Source: Thalassobaculum fulvum
GTDB taxonomy: Bacteria > Pseudomonadota > Alphaproteobacteria > Thalassobaculales > Thalassobaculaceae
DNA: 64,000 bases
Reading direction: 5' to 3'
Assembly (NCBI RefSeq): GCF_014652915.1
Contig: NZ_BMZS01000002.1
Location: 416,590 to 480,589, forward strand
Positions within the stretch are counted from its first letter, which is position 1, and each line of letters starts with the position of its first letter. Under the pieces are notes generated by a model, which searched no databases, had not been told where the DNA came from, and was given only the letters and a program-made list of their open reading frames with translations. The translations under genes were made by a program, and so were the position numbers. Of the stretch, positions 26,562-36,823 are shown one piece after another.

Positions 26562-27359
26562 TCAGCGGGCGCTCTGCCAGGCGTTGCGCAGAAGCTCCTG
26601 TTCGTCGGCCGGCGACAGCGGGGCTGCCTTCAGGCCGGCGGCGGTGTGCAGCGCGTCGAGGCCGACCCTGGCACCGCTCGCCGGACGATAGGTGTCTCCG
26701 GCCCCCGGGCGGGGCGTCAGGTCGACGGCGACCCGAGTGCGCCAGCTGCCGTCGTCGTCGCGGCAGGCGATGCCGGCCATCGCCTCGGGACGGGATGCGC
26801 CGCCCGAAACAGCCTGGAAGGCCCGGCACACCGTCCCCTCCTCCCGATAGCTGGCGACCGGGACGATCGCGCAGCCGCCTTCGACCTGCCGCTCGCCGGA
26901 CGCCGTGGTCTCCAGGGCGCGCGACAGGCCCGTGCCGCCACAGGCGTCGAGGGCGGCGAGTCCTCCGGACGTCTCGCCGTCCGGCCAGCCGCTCGCCAGG
27001 AAGCCGGCCCCGATGCCGATGACCAGCAGAACGCTGGCCGCCAGCGCCATGAGCTCGCGCGGAATCGCGAGCCGGGCCCCGCCCCGTCGGGCGTCCTGGC
27101 CGGCGTCCCGGCTGCCCCCCTGGCCGTCACCCTGGTTCGCGCCCTGCGCCGCCGCCAGCAGGCGGAACGGCACCGGCTCCCGGGCGAGCGGCTCGAGCGC
27201 CCGGCGGGCCAGCCCGGCGGTCTGCTCGAACACGCGGATCCGCGCGTCCAGGGCCGGGTCGGTCTCGCGGCGCCGGGCGATCTCGCGGGCGGTCGCGGGA
27301 TCGAGCTCCCGGTCGGCGAACGCCATCAGCACCTCGTCGCTGAATTCCGTCTCGCTCAC
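26562..27359 (-). CDS. Anti-sigma factor (single-pass membrane protein)
   Basis: Presumed inhibitor of the adjacent ECF sigma factor; 265 residues from a GTG start that overlaps the sigma stop (GTGA). The N-terminal SDEVLMAFADRELDPATARE segment is typical of the anti-sigma domain, without the zinc-binding HxxxCxxC motif. A membrane helix (LMALAASVLLVIGIGAGFLA) lies near residues 105-125. The exported part contains CRAFQAVSGGA and IACRDDDGSWRTRVAV, resembling domains of small surface antigens, and could sense envelope state. Translational coupling with the sigma gene supports the role. Confidence 0.85.
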   Translation of the reverse strand: MSETEFSDEVLMAFADRELDPATAREIARRRETDPALDARIRVFEQTAGLARRALEPLAREPVPFRLLAAAQGANQGDGQGGSRDAGQDARRGGARLAIPRELMALAASVLLVIGIGAGFLASGWPDGETSGGLAALDACGGTGLSRALETTASGERQVEGGCAIVPVASYREEGTVCRAFQAVSGGASRPEAMAGIACRDDDGSWRTRVAVDLTPRPGAGDTYRPASGARVGLDALHTAAGLKAAPLSPADEQELLRNAWQSAR

Positions 27360-27856
27360 AGCTGATCCCCCGGGTTCAACATTTCGTGCAGGCGCCGGCG
27401 GGCCCTGGCCAGGCGGCTCATGACGGTCCCGATCGGCAGGTCGAGCGCGTCGGCCGCCTCGCGGTACGACAGGCCGTCGACGCAGACCAGCAGCAGGACC
27501 GACCGCTGGTCCTCCGGCAGCCCGGCGATGCACCGCCTGACCCGGGCCAGGTCGACGGCGGCGGTCGCGTCGGACTCGCCGTCGGCGCCCATGACGGTGT
27601 CGGCCTCGCCGATCTCGACCGTCGGACCGCGCCGGCGGCCGGCCCGCTGGCGGTCGATCCACAGGTTCTGGATGATGCGGAACATCCAGCTGTCGAGCCG
27701 CGTGCCCGGTTCGAACTGATGCTGCCGCAGGATCGCACGCTCGCAGGCCTCCTGCACGAGATCGTCTCCCTGATCGGCGGCGCCCGCCAGTCCATGGGCG
27801 AACCGCCTGAGCCTCGGCAGCAAGGCGACAAGCTGCGCTGTGAAGGGCGTCGCCAT
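27356..27856 (-). CDS. ECF RNA polymerase sigma factor
   Basis: A 166-residue ECF-type sigma-70 factor. Region 2 is seen in DDLVQEACERAILRQ and RLDSWMFRIIQNLWIDRQR. Region 4 is in IAGLPEDQRSVLLLVCVDGL and SYREAADALDLPIGTVMSRL. The frame is open far upstream through antisense of the protease, but the ATG at 27856 gives a normal ECF N-terminus and fits a short leader from the promoter at 27885-27910. It overlaps the anti-sigma gene by four bases and is divergent from a secreted subtilisin. Confidence 0.93.
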   Translation of the reverse strand: MATPFTAQLVALLPRLRRFAHGLAGAADQGDDLVQEACERAILRQHQFEPGTRLDSWMFRIIQNLWIDRQRAGRRRGPTVEIGEADTVMGADGESDATAAVDLARVRRCIAGLPEDQRSVLLLVCVDGLSYREAADALDLPIGTVMSRLARARRRLHEMLNPGDQL

Positions 27857-27881
27857 CAGTCGCTTGATGCCTTGCTGTCTC

Positions 27882-27926
27882 GACAACGCCGCAGCGGCGG
27901 GAATAATTCCCTGGTCGCCATACGTT
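27882..27926. promoter_or_regulatory. Bidirectional ECF-type promoter with palindromic -35 region
   Basis: The 13-base palindrome GGGAATAATTCCC (27899-27911) gives a GGAAT box on each strand. On the plus strand GGAAT (27900-27904) is followed after 18 bases by CGTT (27923-27926), directed at the protease gene. On the minus strand GGAAT (27910-27906) is followed after 17 bases by CGTT (27888-27885), directed at the sigma gene. GGAA plus CGTT boxes are typical of ECF promoters, so autoregulation and co-regulation of the protease are inferred. Confidence 0.6.
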
Positions 27927-28003
27927 CTCCTCCAGAAGCCCGATTTCCGGTCTCGACCGCCTGTCGGCCACACCAGGGACGCGAAGCGCGCAGAAGCCAG
28001 AGC

Positions 28004-29437
28004 ATGGCGCCAAACCACAATCGACGAAACAAGCCGCGGGTGTCGCTGGCACTTCTGACGGTCTGCGCGGCGCTGCTGATGGTGCTCGTCGGCGCCGACG
28101 GGCCGGCTTTCGCCCGTGGCGGAGGTGGCGGCGGAGGTGGCGGCGGCGGCGCAGGTGGCCCTGGCGCGGGCGGGCCCGGCGCAGGCGGCCCCGCGGGCGG
28201 TACGGAAGCCGGACCGGGCCCCGGGGGAGGCGGCACGGCGGGCGGGCCGGGTGCCGGCCCCGCGGGCGGCACCGCCGGCGGCAGGCCCGGTGCCGGCCAG
28301 CGGGGTCAGACCGCGCCCACCGGCGCGCGGGCGCAGCGCGGGCTGCGCGGCGGCGGCCGGGGTCCGGATGTGAGCAACGAGTTCGTCGGCCTGTTCGCCT
28401 CGCCGGACACCGTCGAACTCGCCCAGCAGCTCGGGCTCGAGGTCGAGGAGCGCTCGCTGTCGTCGCTCGGCCTGGTGATCTCGCGGTTCCGGGCCGCGAC
28501 GCCGGACCAGGCCGCCGCCGCGCAGGTGCGTCTGCGCGAGGCCGAGCGGGCGGGTAACGCCGTGTTCGCCCCGAACAGCGTGTATCGGCCGATGTCCGGA
28601 ACCTGCGGCGACGGCGGCTGCACCGTGGCCGGGCTGCGGCGCGCCGCCCGGCTGTCGTCGGCCTGCCGGCAGCCGATGCCGATCGGCATCGTCGACACCG
28701 AGGTCGAACGCAGCCACCCGGCCTTGCGGTCGCGCGCCATCACGGTCGCCCGGTTCCTGCCTGCCGCCGGTGCGACGCCGGCTGCCGACGGGCACGGGAC
28801 GGCGATCGCGGCCCTGCTGGTCGGCGATCCCGCCAGCCGGTTCCCGGGCATGGCGCCCGACACCCGCCTGTACGCCGCCAACGCCTTCTCGCTCGGCCCC
28901 GAGGACGACGTCAGGGCAGACGCGTTCAACCTGGCCGAGGCTCTGGACTGGCTGGTGCAGGCACGGCCGGGGGTGATCAACCTGAGCCTCGCCGGCCCCC
29001 CCAACCTGCTGCTGCAGACCGCCCTGGCCCGTACCGTCGACCGCGGCATCGTGGTGGTGGCCGCCGCCGGCAACGGCGGGCCGGCGGCACCGCCGGCCTA
29101 TCCGGCGGCGTACGACCGGGTCATTGCAGTCACCGCCGTCGACGAGCGGCAGCGACCGTATGTGTGGGCCAACCAGGGGGACTACGTGCAGTTCGCGGCG
29201 CCGGGCGTGGAGCTGTGGACCGCCGGGACCGGCGGATCGGGCGAGAGACGGACCGGAACCTCGCTGGCCGCCGCCCTGTTCGCCGGCTTCGTCGCCGGCG
29301 CCGCCCCGCTGCGGGCCACGCGGTCGGAGGAGGTCGCGGCCTGGGCCCGCGGCCACGCCGTCGACCTCGGCCCGCAGGGCCGGGACCCGGTCTACGGCTG
29401 GGGCGTCATCCACCTGGAGACGCCGTGCGGGCGGTAG
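28004..29437 (+). CDS. Secreted S8 (subtilisin) family serine protease with glycine-rich region
   Basis: Exported protease of 477 residues. A signal peptide (LALLTVCAALLMVLVGADG, cleavage near AFA) is followed by a Gly/Ala/Pro-rich low-complexity region at about 39-120 with 11 consecutive glycines. A possible propeptide-like part (125-195) comes next, then the peptidase domain. The catalytic triad is Asp231 (GIVDTEVERSH), His264 (DGHGTAIAA) and Ser420 (GTSLAAALFAGF); the oxyanion Asn is in AAAGNGGP near 357. The start was chosen at 28004 because it opens the signal peptide. It is divergent from the ECF sigma gene and shares its promoter region. Confidence 0.9.
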   Translation: MAPNHNRRNKPRVSLALLTVCAALLMVLVGADGPAFARGGGGGGGGGGGAGGPGAGGPGAGGPAGGTEAGPGPGGGGTAGGPGAGPAGGTAGGRPGAGQRGQTAPTGARAQRGLRGGGRGPDVSNEFVGLFASPDTVELAQQLGLEVEERSLSSLGLVISRFRAATPDQAAAAQVRLREAERAGNAVFAPNSVYRPMSGTCGDGGCTVAGLRRAARLSSACRQPMPIGIVDTEVERSHPALRSRAITVARFLPAAGATPAADGHGTAIAALLVGDPASRFPGMAPDTRLYAANAFSLGPEDDVRADAFNLAEALDWLVQARPGVINLSLAGPPNLLLQTALARTVDRGIVVVAAAGNGGPAAPPAYPAAYDRVIAVTAVDERQRPYVWANQGDYVQFAAPGVELWTAGTGGSGERRTGTSLAAALFAGFVAGAAPLRATRSEEVAAWARGHAVDLGPQGRDPVYGWGVIHLETPCGR

Positions 29438-29473
29438 GCCCTCAGGGCCGGTCCACGCCTCACGACGGTCCGG

Positions 29474-32239
<2,766 letters not shown>

Positions 32240-32428
32240 GGAGTTCCCCGAGTTGTTCGCCCCGGCCGGCGGCCGACGGGCCACCGACATTTAGGGGGAG
32301 GCCGTGATCCTGTCAACGCGACCGGCGCGCGCGCCAAGCCGCCGGAACGCGCAGATTTGTTGCGTTTTCACGACGCCCCGGTATGCTTCCAACGGGGACG
32401 TCGCGACCATTCGGCAGAAAGCCTCGTC

Positions 32429-33313
32429 ATGGTCGATAACATAGTGGGGCCTCCGTCGGTCGCCGCAGCAGGCGTGCGGGCGCAGGACCAGACACAGTTG
32501 TCCATCCGCATGCGCGGTAGCGAGCGCGGGCGGTGGAGGGGGGTTGTCGGAGACGACGGCGAGGCCGATGCTCGCCGCGATCCGGAGTCCTTTGACGATG
32601 CGCTGGACGCGCCGCCGCGCCGGCGGGCCGCGGTGCGCGCCGTGCAGGCCTATGGCGGTGTCGCCAAGGCGATCCGCAAGGAGGCCGACCGCGAGGCCGA
32701 GGTTGTGATCGCGCGCTCGGCTTCGCTGCTCGCCGGCGATCTCGACAGCGTGCTGCGACGCGGCGGCCAGGCGATCCGGCAGATGGCCGGTACCCTGCTC
32801 GGCATCGATTCCAAGCGTACCGGCGGTCTGGTCGACGGCTTCCGGGCCGCGGCGCTCGACTGGGTGCGCGACGCGCTGCCCCGCTACCGGTCCTACGGCC
32901 GCAACGTCGACCGCCGGCCGATCGGGCTGTCGTTCGAGCAGGTGAAGATGGAGCTCAGCGCCGACAACGGCCGCCTGTCGGTGGACGTCGGCGGCGTCGA
33001 GTTCCGCAACGCCTTCGACTTCCGAGCTTCCGGCGTGGTTTTCGACATCCGGGCGTCGGAGACCGTGCGCGAGCCGACCCCCGGCTTCTACGTGGATACC
33101 GGCGAGACCGGGGCCGCGACCGCCCACGACATCGTCGAGACGGTGCGAACGGACCTGCCGTCCTTCGGGATCTCCGAGGACACCGAGGGGGTGTGCGTGC
33201 TGATCCGTGCCGAAGCGAGCGACTTCGTCACCGGCCGGTCGTCGACCTGGGTGGTCGACATGGACGTGCACGTCCCGTTCGATCCCGGCTGGTCCGGCGG
33301 CCGGTCGGACTGA
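32429..33313 (+). CDS. Hypothetical protein
   Basis: I do not recognise the family. The 294-residue product has a disordered, charged N-terminus of about 80 residues. A helical stretch follows (AVQAYGGVAKAIRKEADREA, LLAGDLDSVLRRGGQAIRQM), then a C-terminal part with beta-like character (VKMELSADNGRLSVDVGGVE). No signal peptide or membrane helix is seen, so it is likely cytosolic. The frame opens far upstream but reads antisense to secA; the ATG at 32429 is the first outside it. The promoter region is shared with divergent secA (32240-32428). Confidence 0.7.
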   Translation: MVDNIVGPPSVAAAGVRAQDQTQLSIRMRGSERGRWRGVVGDDGEADARRDPESFDDALDAPPRRRAAVRAVQAYGGVAKAIRKEADREAEVVIARSASLLAGDLDSVLRRGGQAIRQMAGTLLGIDSKRTGGLVDGFRAAALDWVRDALPRYRSYGRNVDRRPIGLSFEQVKMELSADNGRLSVDVGGVEFRNAFDFRASGVVFDIRASETVREPTPGFYVDTGETGAATAHDIVETVRTDLPSFGISEDTEGVCVLIRAEASDFVTGRSSTWVVDMDVHVPFDPGWSGGRSD

Positions 33314-33351
33314 CCCGACGCTCCGCCGCCGCCGCGGCCACGTCCGCGCCT

Positions 33352-33394
33352 GCCGTCATCCCCCGGTCATCCCCCCGTCATTCCCCCTGCGGGG
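33352..33394. repeat. Short tandem CATCCCC-type repeats
   Basis: Three near-copies of an 11-base unit lie close together: CCGTCATCCCC, CGGTCATCCCC and CCGTCATTCCC, ending in CCTGCGGGGTC. The unit resembles the CGTCATCCCGG end of the palindromic repeats at 46444 and 54361, so this may be a decayed copy. It sits between an unknown gene and a chemoreceptor remnant. Confidence 0.45.
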
Positions 33395-33655
33395 TCAGGC
33401 TGCCCTGCCCATGGCGTTGGCCTCGGCCGCGGCGCGCTGCATGTTCGCCGACATGTCGCTGGCCACCGCGCTCTGCTCCTCGACGGCCGACGCCGTCGAC
33501 GTGACGTACTCCAGCACCTCCTGCATGGTGCCGCGGATCGCATCGAGCGATCCGACCACCTCTCCTGAGACCGAGCGAATGCCGTCGATCTCGCCCGAGA
33601 TCTGCTCTGTGGCACCGCGCGCCTGGTCGGCCAGGCGCCGGCTTGTTCGGGTACC
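33395..33655 (-). pseudogene. C-terminal remnant of a methyl-accepting chemotaxis protein
   Basis: The minus strand encodes about 85 residues that match the end of an MCP signalling domain: SRRLADQARGATEQISGEID, GTMQEVLEYVTSTASAVEEQ and SAVASDMSANMQRAAAEA, ending at a proper stop. Everything upstream of this part (the hairpin tip, HAMP, membrane and sensor domains) is absent. The same frame further upstream merely reads antisense of the ppiC gene. It has no start signals, so it is a truncated relic. It differs from the full MCP at 40702, so it is not a recent duplicate of that gene. Confidence 0.8.
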
Positions 33656-33754
33656 GGCGATCTGATACCCCTGCGCCACTGCGAACCGCGCCGGCGGTGG
33701 CAACCGAGCACCCCTCGCGGCCGCCCGACGCGCCGACCGAACGAAAGGACCACG

Positions 33755-34639
33755 ATGCCGATCCTGCGCTCTGCGGCCGTCGCCGCCATCGCCCTGCTGG
33801 CAGCCGCGGCCGCCGGAACCCCGGCACTGGCCCAGACCGCACCGGCAGCGCCGGCGGAGACCGGCGCCATGCCGGATCCAGCGACGATCGTCGTCGCCCG
33901 GGTCGGCGACGACACCGTCACCCTCGCCGACCTGATCGCCATGCGCGAAGAACTGCCGCCGCAGTACCGGCAGATGCCGCTGCAGATGATCTACCCGGCC
34001 CTGCTCGAGCGCGCGATCGACGGACGCCTGATCGCCAACGCGGCCCGCAAGACCGACCTGATCGGGCGCGACGACGTCAAGACGCGCATCCGGCGCGCCG
34101 AGGATCAGGTGCTGTCCCAGGTCTATCTGTCGGAGTCGATCGCCGCGCAGATCACCGACGAGGCGCTGAAGCAGCGCTACGAGAAGGCGGCAGCCGACAC
34201 GGCCGGCCGGGAAGAGGCGCATGCCCGCCACATCCTGGTGGACACCGAGGAGGCCGCGAAGGCGGTGATCGCGGACCTCGACAAGGGCGCCGACTTCGCC
34301 GCGCTGGCCAAGGAGCGGTCGACCGACCCGGGCGCGTCCGAAGGTGGCGATCTCGGCTGGTTCACCGCCGAGCAGATGGTTCCGGAGTTCTCCGAGGCGG
34401 CCTTCGCGCTGGAGCCCGGCGCCTACAGCAAGGCGCCGGTGAAGAGCCAGTTCGGCTGGCACGTCATCCTGCTGGAGGACAAGCGGACCGCCGATGCCCC
34501 GCCGTTCGAGCAGATGCGCGACCAGCTCGCGTCCGACATGACGCGCGAACTGATCTCCGCCAAGCTCCAGGAGCTGCGCTCGGGCGTGGAGGTGGAGCGT
34601 TTCGGCCCCGACGGCACGCCGATGCCGGCGCCCCAGTAA
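33755..34639 (+). CDS. Periplasmic parvulin-type peptidyl-prolyl isomerase
   Basis: PpiC/SurA-type folding factor of 294 residues. It has a signal peptide (AVAAIALLAAAAAGTPALA, ending near residue 26), an N-terminal helical chaperone part (about 45-135) and a parvulin domain (about 140-245). That domain includes AHARHILVDTEEAAKAVIAD, FAALAKERSTDPGASEGGDL and KAPVKSQFGWHVILLED. It acts on exported proteins in the periplasm, fitting its place near secA. argJ follows 100 bases later; the ppiC-argJ-mutT order recurs in Alphaproteobacteria. Confidence 0.93.
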   Translation: MPILRSAAVAAIALLAAAAAGTPALAQTAPAAPAETGAMPDPATIVVARVGDDTVTLADLIAMREELPPQYRQMPLQMIYPALLERAIDGRLIANAARKTDLIGRDDVKTRIRRAEDQVLSQVYLSESIAAQITDEALKQRYEKAAADTAGREEAHARHILVDTEEAAKAVIADLDKGADFAALAKERSTDPGASEGGDLGWFTAEQMVPEFSEAAFALEPGAYSKAPVKSQFGWHVILLEDKRTADAPPFEQMRDQLASDMTRELISAKLQELRSGVEVERFGPDGTPMPAPQ

Positions 34640-34641
34640 CG

Positions 34642-34672
34642 CCCGAACAGACCGGAACACCCGAACAGACCG
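34642..34672. repeat. 13-bp direct repeat between ppiC-like gene and argJ
   Basis: CCCGAACAGACCG occurs at 34642-34654 and again at 34660-34672. No gene lies in this gap, and no function is evident. Confidence 0.6.
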
Positions 34673-34739
34673 ACCCGCCGTGCCTGCCGGTCCGGGCATC
34701 CCCGTCCGGGCCGTCCCTCTCCCGCAAGAGGTTCGAACC

Positions 34740-35975
34740 GTGGCCCCGCTCCCCGTCTCGCCGCTCGCCCCCGAAGGCCTTCCCGCGCTTCCGCCGGTCG
34801 CCGGCTGCCGGTTCTCGGCAGTCGAGGCGGGCGTCCGATACAAGGGGCGCCGCGACGTCCTGCTGGCGGAGTTCGTCCCCGGCACCACCGTCGCCGGCGT
34901 GCTGACCCGCAACCAGATGCCGGGCGCGCCGGTCGACTGGTGCCGGGCCCAGCTGCCGGCCGGCCGCGCCCGCGGCCTGGTGGTCAACGCCGGCAATGCC
35001 AACGTGTTCACCGGCGCCCACGGCCGCACCGCCTGCAACGAGACGGCGGCGGCCGCCGCCCGACTGCTCGGCTGCCCGCCGTCCGAGATCATGCTGGCCT
35101 CGACCGGTGTGATCGGGGAGCCGCTGCCCTACGAGCGGATCGTCGCCGCGCTGCCGGGCGCGCAGGCGTCGCTGTCGGACAACAGCTGGGCCGACGCCGC
35201 CCGCGCCATCATGACCACCGATACCTTCCCCAAGGCCGCCAGCCGGACCGCCAACATCCGCGGCGTGCCGGTGCGCATCAACGGCATCGCCAAGGGCTCG
35301 GGCATGATCGCGCCGGACATGGCGACCATGCTATCGTTCGTGGTCACCGACGCGCAGGTCCCGGCCGACGTGCTGCAGACCCTGCTGAGCCGGTCGACCG
35401 CGCGCACCTTCAACGCGATCACCGTCGACAGCGACACTTCGACCAGCGACACCCTGCTGCTGTTCGCCACCGGACAGGTCCCGCACGCCGCGATCACCGG
35501 GGCCGGCGACCCGGCCCTGCGCGACTTCCGCGCCAAGCTGCAGGACCTGCTGAAGGACCTCGCCCTGCAGGTGGTGCGCGACGGCGAGGGCGCCCAGAAA
35601 CTGGTCGAGGTCACCGTGACCGGCGCCGCCTCCGAGCGGGCCGCCCGACGGATCGCCCTGGCGATCGCCGACTCGCCGCTGGTCAAGACCGCGATCGCCG
35701 GCGAGGACGCGAACTGGGGCCGCATCGTCATGGCGGTCGGCAAGTCCGGCCAGAAGGCCGACCGCGACCGGCTCGCCGTCGACATCGGCGGCGTCGTGGT
35801 GGCGCGCGACGGGGCCCGGGTCGAGGGCTACGACGAGGCCCCGGTGGCGGCCCACATGAAGGGAAGCGAGATCGCGATCACCGTCGATGTCGGGGTCGGC
35901 CGCGGGCGGTCGACGGTATGGACCTGCGACCTGACGCACGGCTACATCGACATCAACGCCGACTACCGCAGCTGA
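34740..35975 (+). CDS. argJ: Bifunctional glutamate N-acetyltransferase / amino-acid acetyltransferase
   Basis: Arginine biosynthesis enzyme that transfers acetyl from N-acetylornithine to glutamate and may also use acetyl-CoA. The 411-residue form starts at GTG 34740, preceded by AAGAGG at 8 bases; an upstream GTG at 34680 gives an extension with no family similarity. The self-cleavage site lies in [16 protein letters not shown], with Thr196 the expected nucleophile starting the beta chain. [11 protein letters not shown] and DDNWGR-like [13 protein letters not shown] segments are also present. It forms a unit with mutT 13 bases downstream. Confidence 0.96.
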   Translation: MAPLPVSPLAPEGLPALPPVAGCRFSAVEAGVRYKGRRDVLLAEFVPGTTVAGVLTRNQMPGAPVDWCRAQLPAGRARGLVVNAGNANVFTGAHGRTACNETAAAAARLLGCPPSEIMLASTGVIGEPLPYERIVAALPGAQASLSDNSWADAARAIMTTDTFPKAASRTANIRGVPVRINGIAKGSGMIAPDMATMLSFVVTDAQVPADVLQTLLSRSTARTFNAITVDSDTSTSDTLLLFATGQVPHAAITGAGDPALRDFRAKLQDLLKDLALQVVRDGEGAQKLVEVTVTGAASERAARRIALAIADSPLVKTAIAGEDANWGRIVMAVGKSGQKADRDRLAVDIGGVVVARDGARVEGYDEAPVAAHMKGSEIAITVDVGVGRGRSTVWTCDLTHGYIDINADYRS

Positions 35976-35988
35976 CGCGGCGCCGGCG

Positions 35989-36444
35989 ATGGGCGAGCTC
36001 GACGGGTGCATGGCGGCCTCGGCCGCCGCCGACCTGCCGCCGGTTCCGACCGTGCTGGTGGTGGCGGTCGCCCTGGTCGACGTCGACGGCCGGGTGCTGA
36101 TCGCCCAGCGCCCGGAAGGCAAGTCGATGGCCGGTCTGTGGGAGTTCCCCGGCGGCAAGGTCGATCCCGGCGAGACCCCCGAGGCCGCGCTGATCCGCGA
36201 GCTGCGGGAGGAACTCGGCATCGACACCGCCGAGTCCTGCCTGGCGCCGCTCACCTTCGCCTCGCACCGCTACGACAGCTTTCACCTGCTGATGCCGCTG
36301 TATGCCTGCCGGCGCTGGATCGGCACGGTCACCGCGCGCGAGCACCAGAAGCTCGCCTGGGTGCGACCGGCCCGGCTCGGTGACTACCCGATGCCGCCGG
36401 CCGACGCGCCGCTGATCGCGATGGTCCACGACATCCTGGGATAG
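35989..36444 (+). CDS. mutT: 8-oxo-dGTP diphosphatase (MutT, Nudix)
   Basis: Removes oxidised dGTP from the nucleotide pool to prevent mutation. The 151-residue protein has the complete Nudix box at residues 55-78 ([14 protein letters not shown] followed by [10 protein letters not shown]), with all Glu residues in place. [20 protein letters not shown] is typical of MutT. The N-terminal 20 residues are a variable extension and the start could be the ATG at 36010. It lies directly behind argJ, a common alphaproteobacterial pairing. Confidence 0.92.
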   Translation: MGELDGCMAASAAADLPPVPTVLVVAVALVDVDGRVLIAQRPEGKSMAGLWEFPGGKVDPGETPEAALIRELREELGIDTAESCLAPLTFASHRYDSFHLLMPLYACRRWIGTVTAREHQKLAWVRPARLGDYPMPPADAPLIAMVHDILG

Positions 36445-36484
36445 CGCCGAGCACGGCCATCCCCGAACGGCGCCCGCAAGCGAC

Positions 36485-36703
36485 CTACCACCAGGAGACC
36501 AGGGCCGCCCGCGGCGTCAGCCGGTTCAGCGACGGTGCTGCCGGCTGCCGGCGCCGGGCCTCGGCGGCCGCGGCGATCCGCTCGCGCGCGGACCGACGTC
36601 CGGCCGCCGGATCCGGACCGAGCACCTGCCGGTGCCACAGCTCGTCGTCCAGGCCGAGCCCGCCGGCAACGTTGACCAGTCGGAAAAGCGCTTCGCTCAG
36701 CAT
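36485..36703 (-). CDS. Small hypothetical protein divergent from a LysR regulator
   Basis: Unrecognised 72-residue protein. It starts MLSEALFRLVNVAGGLGLDD, has a basic, Ala/Arg-rich middle (RRSARERIAAAAEARRRQ) and ends ALVSWW. The ATG at 36703 is preceded by a very good ribosome-binding site (AAGGAG, 6 bases upstream), supporting expression. It is divergent from the LysR-type gene, with 120 AT-richer bases between them, so it is the natural target of that regulator. No signal peptide is evident. Confidence 0.6.
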   Translation of the reverse strand: MLSEALFRLVNVAGGLGLDDELWHRQVLGPDPAAGRRSARERIAAAAEARRRQPAAPSLNRLTPRAALVSWW

Positions 36704-36801
36704 GACAATTCTCCTTACATGATCGAGCCACCGGGGCTCTGTGCCATGCCCGGAAAATCGTGCTGTACTGCCGGTTTCTCAAACGATACGTTTTCACCGG
36801 A

Positions 36802-36820
36802 TGTGTAAGTTATTCTCACA
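36802..36820. promoter_or_regulatory. Imperfect palindrome, LysR-type operator candidate
   Basis: TGTGTAAGTTATTCTCACA is a 19-base imperfect inverted repeat with TGTG/CACA ends, ending three bases before the LysR start codon at 36824. It lies in the AT-rich divergent promoter region. Its place over the start of the regulator gene suggests autorepression. Confidence 0.45.
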
Positions 36821-36823
36821 AAC

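Noticed and set aside
28111-28370. Glycine-rich DNA in the protease gene considered as a separate tandem repeat locus
   Set aside because: It is the coding sequence of the low-complexity linker; unit spacing is irregular and it stays in frame.
33656-35092. Extension of the chemoreceptor relic upstream in the same minus frame
   Set aside because: The sequence there is simply antisense of the ppiC-like and argJ genes and shows no MCP features.
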